Positions 55,884 to 64,000 of a stretch of DNA of 64,000 bases are shown one piece after another. Position 1 is the stretch's first letter, and the number at the start of each line of letters is the position of its first letter. The stretch is from Tetrapyrgos nigripes (lineage: Eukaryota; Basidiomycota; Agaricomycetes; Agaricales; Campanellaceae). A program made the translations under genes and the position numbers. The stretch is taken from contig JAACJM010000097.1 of assembly GCA_013368315.1 (NCBI GenBank), positions 124,001 through 188,000 of the forward strand, written 5' to 3'. The notes under the pieces were generated by a model, which saw only the letters and a program-made list of their open reading frames with translations, made no database searches and was not told the origin of the DNA.

Positions 55884-57782
55884 ATGTCTTCAATGACATC
55901 TCTCCCAGTGGAATTGGTACAGGAGATCGGTGGTCTTGTGAGTAGCGTATATATCTCTCTAATTCGTTGCTCTTTTGTCTGACTTGGTGTCGCAGATCTG
56001 CAAACTCGAAGAAAAGAAGAACTTGCGAGCGACATGTGTCAAACTTGCACTGGCACTTTCTCCTCAACTCTTTAAGGAAGTTGTACTTGATGTCAACCGA
56101 GATACTCTGGGGTGTGGGCTACACCTTTTGGAGACCCTGGCATCATGCAGTCTATTATGCGAATATGTACGGACTCTGAGTATTGAGTCGTTGGCGCCTT
56201 CGTTTTACTTGGACCCAGCTTTCCCCGACCGCAAGGTTTACACCTCTTATTTGCTGGACCATGCGAGACAACGACGTATCGAGGATGGTATGAAGTGTAC
56301 AAGGAGAGAGGAGGCGCAATGTATGATGGAGAAGTTGCTATTGCCTGCAGTATCATCGCTCAGCCAACTGCGAGTCTTCAGGTGCGTCTCGACTGTTCTT
56401 ATCGGTTGTTCTCACTAATACCTGGTTAGATGGACATGGCACTGGACGGACTCCGTATCCACCCTCAAGACTGTCATGGCCGCGCTCGGCGCTCTGATAC
56501 AACTGGAAGAGTTTCATTTTTGCTACATTCCAGACCCCGAGACATACGACCGAGACGAAGAATGTACACTTCCACTTCCCGGCGTGACCAACCTTAAAGT
56601 CATCTCTCTCACTATCCCAGAGGATCCCGAGGTCTCATGGAAACGGAAATCCGCAAAACTCACCGATCCCGCCCTGGTTCCGTTCGTCAAACACCTCTTA
56701 TCCGGCAGCCCATCCGTCTCTAAGCTCTACCTCGACAATGGCTCTTCCTGCATCGGTCTTTGGGCCCGGCTGAACGATATCCTTGAGGAGTTTCTGCCAT
56801 TACCCGAGCTACGTGAATTGACGTTTGGAGGATGGAAAATCTCGCTAACGGACAAGATGTGCGCACAACTTCGTCTTTTGACGTCTCTGGAGCTTTTGCA
56901 CTGTACAAAGTTCAACCCTGACGTCTGGCCTTTCCTCCAAGAGGAACAAATCCACCTTCAGAGGCTAGGCACCGACAACGTCAGCGATACTCTCCTAGAT
57001 TACCTCTCGTCGTATTCCAACAAACTTGTCCATTTGTCGCTTACGGGTCCTACGTGGTACAGTTCCCAAAACTACAACGACTTGGCGGATCGGTTTTTCA
57101 ATGAGGTGTTACCTCTGCACAAGGAGACGCTGGAGAGTTTGGAGGTTTTACCGACATTTGAAGGAAGATGGTGTTTCGAGGAGAATAACTCCGCAGCAAT
57201 TCAGAGTTGTTTGAAGTTGAAAAACTTGTCGGTGAAGGTTAATTGCATCAATATGCCTGACATGGAGGATGCCAAGTCGGATAATGGTATCGTATGGCCT
57301 GGGGTATGTTTCATCTTCAACTCTGCGTTTCTTTGACTGAATTGACTCCCAACTTCTCAGGCATATCACACTGTTCACAAAACAACCACACATAACCCAG
57401 TGGTGAGTCCTTTCTCTATCATCCTCTAGCTTCACATTCGTTTACCTCAAAAACCCTATAGCATCTACTTCTGAACACAATCGCGACCTCTTCCCTCTCC
57501 GACTCCTTGGAGACCCTCTCCATTGACGGTGCACGCTCTACCGGTATGGTTCGCTCTATGGCAGATTCCTACTTTGGTCCTGGATATCGTATTGGTGCTC
57601 GGAAGAGGATCAGAAAGTCGGTGGAGACTTTTGAGTTTGTTGAGGCTGTCAATAGGACGAATTGCGTCTCGGAAGACTCGTACTCGTGTACGCAGGACGT
57701 CGGGACGGTCAAGAAGAAGGATGTAAAGCTGTCTGACCAGATAAGAGTAGTGGTGGCTGGGGTGCTTTGTAGTTGGGTGTGA
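55884..57782 (+). CDS. F-box/LRR protein, 558 aa, five exons
   Basis: Exons 55884-55937, 55996-56381, 56430-57303, 57361-57402 and 57462-57782 join in phase to 1677 bases. The start ATG at 55884 gives MSSMTSLPVELVQEIGGL, a degenerate F-box beginning, continuing after the intron with ICKLEEKKNLRATCVKLALA and LSPQLFKEVVLDV. LRR-like segments follow: LQLEEFHFCY-type, VTNLKVISLTIPEDPE, PELRELTFGGWKISL, LTSLELLHCTKFNPD, KLVHLSLTGPTWYS, CLKLKNLSVKVNC. Probable SCF-type adaptor. All splice sites are GT-AG. No breaks seen. Confidence 0.82.
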
Positions 57783-57951
57783 GGCTTAAGCGCTTAACTA
57801 GGGAGTGCGTTGTTCGCTGGAGGACAAACAATATGTATAAGTAGTAGTAGCGACTATGAATTCAAAATCATTGACAAAGTTACATAAAAAAAGGAAGGAG
57901 AAGAAGAAAGTCTCAGATGACACTTCGGGGGCCTGGCTTAACACCACCAAC

Positions 57952-58016
57952 AAAATAAATATTGAGACCCGTAGGTCTACCACTCCGGGAAAGCGTGTCA
58001 TCCTTGTGCAGGGGCC

Positions 58017-58047
<31 letters not shown>

Positions 58048-58071
58048 TTCGTATGTCACCCCGAAGGGGAC
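57952..58071 (-). ncRNA. U6: U6 spliceosomal snRNA
   Basis: Reading the minus strand from 58071: GTCCCCTTCGGGGTGACATA (5' stem-loop), then the invariant ATACAGAGA box, AAGATTAGCATGGCCCC, TGCACAAGGATGACACGC (AGC triad, U4- and U2-pairing regions and internal stem-loop), followed by a tail to an ATTTATTTT run (TTTT at 57952-57955) as RNA polymerase III terminator. The core has no intron. This RNA forms the catalytic centre of the spliceosome. The exact 3' end is estimated. Confidence 0.96.
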
Positions 58072-59134
58072 ATAGTCTAAGTGTGAGAAAAATGAGGTCA
58101 CTGTAGCGATTTTGATTGTGTAGAGCCCACGAGGTAGCGCTCGAGTACTGCGAGTTTGTCTTGCCTCCTTTCTTTCTTCTCAGCCACGACCAGTTGCCTA
58201 TTTCTCTCGGCGTCTTTGTGGTTTCTTTGACTCAATCCATATCTACGACAGGGAAAACTTTTCACTGGACAGCACATAGGAGTACTGGTGGGTATACGCA
58301 CTCGGATCCGAAGATCTTTTAATTTTGTCGGTTTTAGTGACTGGTAACGTTAACGTCCACCTCGGAACCTCCAGCCTACTCAGTGTGTTTTTTCGGTGCT
58401 GATAAGAGTTCTCCAGTCCTTTTTGACGTCGACGTCCTGTGGAGAATCTCAGATTTCCACTAGCTCATCCGTTTGATTTGGCTCCGGTCGTAATAATCAT
58501 TTTTCGTCGACCTCGATTTACCAGACCGTCCCCGGCCCGATAATGACATGGTACCTCAAGCACGGCGCTGCAATTTTTCATACAAAGCGTCTGGTCTAGC
58601 TTGATATGTACGTGGCCTAATTATACCTAGACGGATAACATACATCGTCCTCATGTACATTGGCAGGTGTGCCAATCTCGAAACAAGATCAAGGTGGCTT
58701 TATTGCCTCCCGGTCAGTATAGGCCAATATTGGAACTTTGCTTTCAAGATAACCGACACACCATCTCGTGTCCTTTCTATCGCCTTGCCCTCCTATACGC
58801 CTTCACTCCGTGTACATATTCCAAACATATCCCGCGTCAGACTTCAAATGCGACCAAGTTGAAGCAGATGCTGCCACTCTACAACGTTCTTCCTCGTATG
58901 TAATACGTTATTTGACGCGTCTTTAGAACGCTTAGCTAATTTTTTCAGAATGGGCCAGGAGGTTCCGCGTTTATCGTTTTACGGGTAAAAGTCCCCACCT
59001 CGATCAGATAGGCAGAGCCAGCCGACAAAAAGTCCTATAAATATACACACTCGCCAAAAACCTCTTTGCCTCTTTACCATCTACCTGACGGCTCACGCCC
59101 GCGTTCTGCACGACATACCTGTCCGTCACGTAGA
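58072..59134. other. Intergenic, promoters of U6 and chitin deacetylase
   Basis: About 1 kb between divergently transcribed U6 and the chitin deacetylase gene. No coding sequence supported. Confidence 0.45.
59036..59043 (+). promoter_or_regulatory. TATA box of the chitin deacetylase gene
   Basis: TATAAATA about 95 bp upstream of ATG 59135, in an otherwise mixed sequence; a position suited to a core promoter. Confidence 0.5.
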
Positions 59135-61201
59135 ATGCGTTTCCCAACTTTTTCGGTACCGGTAGCATCCTGGTTTTTACTGTTCTTGTCCGTGTCCGCG
59201 CAAGACCGTACTACAGAACAGGGTGAAGCGTCTATAGCTGGTAAGTCCAAGTTCCTCTTCTCTCTTTGACTTTTGCCCTTATTTTTTTGCATGTAATCAG
59301 ACCCCAACCAAGAATGCATACCGTACTCTTACGCACCTGTGGCCAAAGCCGCGAGCTCTTTTCCTCCCGTTTGGCAAGCTGCGACCATCGTTGCAGGTGA
59401 CTCTGATGCACTTGCCAAATGGAACGAGATCCAAGGCAGTATCCCGAACATAGCCGTAAAGGTGGGTCGTCCACGTTGTGATGTTGTCGATGACATTGAC
59501 AGTATGGTCTAACGCGTCTTTTTGTTTCCGTTTTTTTAGGGCACGATCGATGGTGATTCCTCCCAGTCGAACAACTATCCTCCTGACGACCCCGACTGTT
59601 GGTGGACGCGCAGCCAGTGCGTAACGCCCAAACATTCGGGATTACCCTCTGATATCGCAAACGTTCCGGAGGTGTGTGCTTCTTCTACAAAGTAGGCGAT
59701 CCAACCGACGCCTGGCTTTATTCTTTGTCATTGCCAGAAAGGTGGACTGATACCTTCTGCAGCCGAAAACTCTCGGTTATGGTTTTGACGATGGACCAAA
59801 TTGTTCGCATAACGCGTTTTACGATTATCTAGCCTCAAAAGACCAGAAAGCAAGTGAGTCGTACGCGGTGGTGTGCTAGTTCCAGCCTGACCTGACCGTC
59901 GTGTCAGCTATGTTTTTCATTGGAAGCAACGTTATGATCTGGCCGCTGGAAGCTCAGAGAGCACTTGCAGATGGTACGTAAGCTGCATTTGAGACATACA
60001 CGTAGAATTAATTTATTCTCAAATCTCAAATCAAAACTACAGGACATGAAATATGCGTCCGTGAGTGCTCCACGTTCTCTCTTATTCTATATCTCGATTA
60101 ACTGCTTCACCACAAATAGATACATGGTCACATCATTACAGTAAGCAAGCTTTGTGGTCGGACGATATTTTCACAAAGCCCACCAATCATCACAGTGACC
60201 GGTTTTTCGAGTCAAGATGCCTTCGCTGAGCTCTACTACAGTGCGTTTCATACTATCTCTTAAGTTGCATCAAACGTTTTATTCATCTTATCTGACAGCT
60301 GTACGTTGACCCTTTGGCCACTTGCTGAACATATCCCAATGTCTTCCTATTGTAGATGCAAGCCATCAAACTCGTCACTGGAGTAACACCAACTTGCTGG
60401 CGTGTGAGTCAAGCCATTTTGGTTTCTTCCTCATGTTTAGCTGATTTCTTCGACGATGTCTGCAGCCTCCTTCCGGCGACATCGATGATCGTATCCGCGC
60501 CATAGCAAATGCGCTTGGGCTGCAAACCATAATGTGGAAATATGACTCGAATGACTGGAAGGTGGGTATCCAGGGTGTCACCGCTCAAGACGTGGACAAC
60601 AACTATCAGACCCTCATCAATGCTGCGGATGATGGAACTCTTGATTCTGTGAGCTATCTGTTTTTGCAGACATATCCTGTTTGTTTTCCTCATTCCGTCC
60701 CATCTGACGTAGGTTGGAGCAATCATGCTCACTCATGAATTGAACAACTTCACGATGTCTCAAGCGGTCAAGTTTTATGATCAGCTGTCCGACGCCTTTG
60801 ATGTCAGTGTATCTCTGATCCATCATAGATCTCCCTGGCTGATTGTCTCTACAGAACCTTGTCCCTGTCGGAGTAGCCTACAACAAGACCCACCCTTACG
60901 TTGAAACGGACTACTCCTTGCCCAACTTCGATGAATGTAAGTCGTGTCCTTAGCAATGTCTCCGCAATTTCGTGGACTGACAGTGCACATAGACATTTCT
61001 GGAAGAACGACTGTCAGCGGAGGAACCCCTCAAAGCACTTCATCTAACACTAGCGCTAGCTCATCAACATCGATGACGTCAACTTCTACCACATCCCCAT
61101 CTGCGTTGAGCGATAGTAATGCTGGATTGAGGTTATCATCTAGTTTGTGGACCTATTCGGCTAGTATCCTTCTGGGTACTATCACGTATATTCTCAGTTA
61201 A
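59135..61201 (+). CDS. Chitin deacetylase (carbohydrate esterase family 4), probably GPI-anchored
   Basis: Highly split gene (about twelve exons). Signal peptide MRFPTFSVPVASWFLLFLSV, then an N-terminal region with CWWTRSQC. The CE4 motifs are all visible: metal-binding FDDGP in LGYGFDDGPNCSHNAF, HTWSH in GHEICVHTWSHHY, CWRPPSGDIDDRIR (normally RPPYGD), WKYDSNDWK, and MLTHELN with the catalytic His. A Ser/Thr-rich stretch (about 61000-61130) and a C-terminal hydrophobic tail (LWTYSASILLGTITYILS) suggest a GPI anchor at the cell wall. The enzyme removes acetyl groups from chitin to give chitosan, for wall remodelling. Intact; TAA stop at 61199-61201. Confidence 0.92.
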
Positions 61202-61988
61202 AAGCCAAGTTTTGCTGCTGCTCTCCTGCATCTAAACTAGTCTCATGACGCTCTTTAAACGGACCATCTCAACATTCTTTAAAACTACTACATACTATCA
61301 CACCGGACAATTGCGCTATCTTCGGACATAATATACCATTCAATAGTGATTCAATTTGTATGATATCCATGTTCTTCTAGTAATAGACACACTTGCTAGC
61401 TAATGCAATGTCTTTATCGAGTCAAAGAAAAGGGAAAGGACAGTAAAACACAATCACTTCAGGACTTTGACTAGAGATGATGTCCTCTTCCTCACATCGA
61501 CTTCCCTGCTTTGAGGCGTCTCTCTTTGTGCTATGGCTCGGAGAGTGATACGTAGGATGGAGGACTATGAAAACGAAACAACCATGACCAGTCAGTATTA
61601 CACCGCTAGGATACTAAAAACACAGCTCACCCCTATGAAATGCTCCGCCGATCTGCTATACCACTCTATCTCAGTGAGAAGCTCGTCTATAATACCGATG
61701 TTCTGTCAGAAAACGTAGCGTGAGTTCCATTCCTCCTCATCAATGATGCCAGCCATACCTCCACATTAATGTCAAACTTCGCCAATAACGTATCAGACAG
61801 GGCCGCGTTCCAATTCTTCGCCATATCCGCGGCCTCCTTGGTATTGGCCTTGGTTCGTCTGGCGTCCAAAATTACAGGACTCCTCGTATTCTTGACGTCT
61901 ACCAAAATCTCTCCGACCACTGTACCATTGGTATTTGAAGGGCTGCCTAGGCGACCCGGCGCACTCCGTTGGTCATCGTCCTCATCAT
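61202..61988. other. 3' spacer with one doubtful minus-strand frame
   Basis: 61687-61920 on the minus strand reads VILDARRTKANTKEAADMAK and FDINVEVWLASL. It has protein-like composition and lies downstream of the LRR frame ending at 61989, so it could be a last exon of that gene, but I found no clean splice. Nothing else seen. Confidence 0.25.
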
Positions 61989-63999
61989 CTAGCTCGTGTT
62001 ATGTAAATGCACAAACACATCCTGCAACCTCGACGCATCCTCATCTGGATCTCCTAACTGAAATTCTTCGCTTCCACCCACAATTCGCGAATTTAACATC
62101 GTCTGCAGGACCTCGACATGAAATATACGTCGTCCGTATAGTCTGAAAACTTTCAGATGCGGAACGACTGGGTTAATCACCGAAGGACTGGTGCTTCTAG
62201 TCATGTTTAACCAAAGGTCATTCCATATCCAACCTTTCAGTTCTAGCTCCTCCAAACCCGGGGTCCGACGTAGCAATCGAATGAGAGTAACGTCCATGAG
62301 AGGAAAATCGAGTAGCTTGAGACGTCTGATGTAACAAGCAGATCGGACGAGAAGGTTTATAACATTGTCTATACTTTGACTGGCTTTAATTTCCATCAAA
62401 GTAAGGTCGTATACTGATGTGAGAGTGAGGCAGTCGAGTAATTGCGGACCAGCTTCGCTGAGATGGAGGGAAAAGGTATGAAGTCGAAACATCGTAATCG
62501 TCATTCTGGGTGTCCACTCTGTTTGTATATCACCGAAAGTGACTTGGCCGAGATTACAGCGAGTCAAGTTCCCGGCACAGTTGAGTAGGACCCTCAGAGC
62601 CGTTTGCAGATTGCAAGAGGCGAGGTCGAGCTCTCGGAGGTGGTGCCAAGGGATGGCAGTGTCTATTTCATTTGGGATGACTGGCACGGGCTGGCTGAGA
62701 TTGGTGAGAGACGTTGAAGGGACGCTTGCGTCCGCCTTCTGTGCAAATTCGAAGTTGTCTGAGCCATCAACAGCCTCATCGAGAACGAGGCCTTCGGGTT
62801 TTCTCCTAGCTCCAACGATGCCAACACTGCTGAGGAATGCTATCGCTAGAAAAGTAGCTACAACCGACGTTCTGCTTAGGAAAAATGTATGTAATCCCAC
62901 TAAGTGAAATGACCTACCAATCATTCCAAAAGCAAAGTTTGTCCACTCTGCCGCTTGGTAGGCTTTAAGCTGTACATCTCTAGGTAGACCATTGCCTCGA
63001 GAGTTCGTCACCCGAAATCCTCTATCAGAAGCAGTCTGCTGTAGAACACGGTTGAAAACCACAGTGGATATGGTGACTCCTAGTGAGCTTCCAATCTACA
63101 CGTCAAAGGTCATTTCTCTGTAGCAGACTGACAGGTAGCACCAACGTACTTGCGTCATTTCCTGGAAAACTGCACCGACAACGCTTTGCTCAGATGGGGC
63201 ACTGACAGCTGAGATAAACAGGGTGCCGGACGCGAATACGAAGTTTGCGCCAAAGACAGACAGTATGGCGGATGGGAAGCCGAAAGCCCAGTAAGTTGCG
63301 TTTGGATTGATTATTGCGAAGAGTAGGGAAGCGACTCCTGACAGACTGGTGCCAGCAGCTGTAGTAGAAACAGTAAGAAACCCTGCGGTCCATGGCAGTG
63401 ATAGCAATTCATACATACCTATAAGTACGACTAAAGGAACTTGGCCAACGAACCTGGCCACGATGATATTGCAAAAGATTCCGGTTATGAATTGAGGCAA
63501 AAGACGTAGCACTGTTGCTATTGGCGTGAGGCTGGAAAAATTTTCATAGTAAAGCTGTAGCGTATCGTTAGTCCCACCGTCTATAGGCAACTTTTAAGAA
63601 GAAAACTTACAACAGTCCAAAAGTTCCATCCAAGAAAGCTGGCCCAATTCAACAAGGCAATCAGCATTACCACAGTGACACGCCATTTCGATCTCGTCCA
63701 TAACGAAAGGCGCATCAGAGGTGGAGGAGAAGGAAGCCAAGGTAACGGAGATCGTAGGTCGTCATGCACTTGTTCCAGATAATGTTGCCAAAATCCAAAG
63801 AGTAAGGTCAAAATTACGCCAGTAACGAGAAGCCCGATGATATAAGGTGTAGCCCATTTTTGTGGAGCAACTTCTCCCTCACCCAAAACGAAGACGATGA
63901 GAACGAGACCGGAAGTGACTGTGAAAGCACCAAACCAGTCGATTCGTCGGTCAGATGCCAAGGATGGTTTATCTCTTTCGAACGAGAAAATGGCACCAA
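61989..63999 (-). CDS. ATR1-like MFS transporter C-terminal half reading into an LRR region (5' end outside window)
   Basis: Minus-strand gene entering from the right edge. The first part is the C-terminal half of a 14-helix drug-efflux MFS of the aminotriazole-resistance (ATR1) type. It reads SLASDRRIDWFGAFTVTSGL, ITGIFCNIIVARFVGQVPLV, PSEQSVVGAVFQEMTQ, GSSLGVTISTVVFNRVLQQT and WTNFAFGMIG, with a last helix SVVATFLAIAFLSSVGIVG. Instead of stopping there, the same frame continues (EGLVLDEAVDGSD) into LRR-like sequence of F-box type: WHHLRELDLASC, RRLKLLDFPLMDVTLIRLLR, LEELELKG. The stop is at 61989. It may be a true fusion, or a transporter joined to an F-box remnant by deletion. A short intron near 62872-62913 is possible, with the frame open either way. 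Confidence 0.7.
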
Positions 64000-64000
64000 T

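Noticed and set aside
57834..58110. Short protein frames overlapping the U6 locus
   Set aside because: The sequence is explained by U6 snRNA on the minus strand.
1..64000. tRNA and rRNA genes
   Set aside because: While reading I saw no cloverleaf with A and B boxes and no rRNA sequence; a tRNAscan run would be needed to exclude tRNAs.

Overview
The window looks like nuclear DNA of a basidiomycete fungus, probably an agaricomycete. Genes are split by many short GT-AG introns of roughly 45-80 bases. The gene families are typical of that group: F-box/LRR proteins, WD40 proteins, a TPR-CHAT protein, a PL26-type rhamnogalacturonan lyase, chitin deacetylase and MFS transporters. A spliceosomal U6 snRNA and decayed copia, chromovirus (gypsy) and hAT elements are also present.

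Layout. 1-6.3 kb: tandem duplication (about 3.86 kb unit) of an MFSD1-like MFS gene on the minus strand; the left copy is cut by the window edge and the right copy is decaying. 7.2-9.5 kb: F-box gene with one in-frame TGA. 9.7-10.4 kb: five-exon secreted double-psi beta-barrel (RlpA/expansin-like) gene. 11.6-12.9 kb: WD40 gene with a one-base frameshift in an A7 run. 14.1-18.5 kb: copy A of a 4.37-kb segmental duplication carrying a PL26-like gene, frameshifted. 18.7-35.1 kb: transposon island with a DNA-transposon-associated ORF, a copia element lacking its 3' end, and a complete 9.6-kb chromovirus with two LTRs, a TTAGT target duplication, a nested 1.39-kb insertion and a spliced antisense accessory gene. 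37.3-41.1 kb: TPR-CHAT gene broken by one TAA. 41.9-43.3 kb: internally deleted hAT element with perfect 13-bp TIRs and an 8-bp target duplication. 43.4-47.8 kb: copy B of the PL26 segment, open where copy A is broken. 48.0-50.1 kb: F-box gene. 51.2-52.6 kb: intact WD40 gene. 52.8-53.8 kb: F-box/LRR debris. 55.9-57.8 kb: intact five-exon F-box/LRR gene. 57.95-58.07 kb: U6 snRNA. 59.1-61.2 kb: chitin deacetylase. 62.0-64.0 kb: C-terminal half of an ATR1-like MFS transporter whose reading frame runs into an LRR region.

The dominant theme is duplication followed by decay. One MFS copy, one PL26 copy and one of the two diverged WD40 genes carry small indels. The chromovirus and its antisense gene are broken by TGA codons best explained as CGA to TGA changes, and the differences between its two LTRs are almost all CpG transitions, pointing to methylation-driven deamination. 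The two PL26 copies are direct repeats flanking about 25 kb that holds the transposons and the TPR-CHAT gene, so the interval could be lost by recombination. Genes that look fully functional are the DPBB protein, PL26 copy B, the F-box gene at 48 kb, the WD40 gene at 51 kb, the F-box/LRR gene at 56 kb, U6 and chitin deacetylase.
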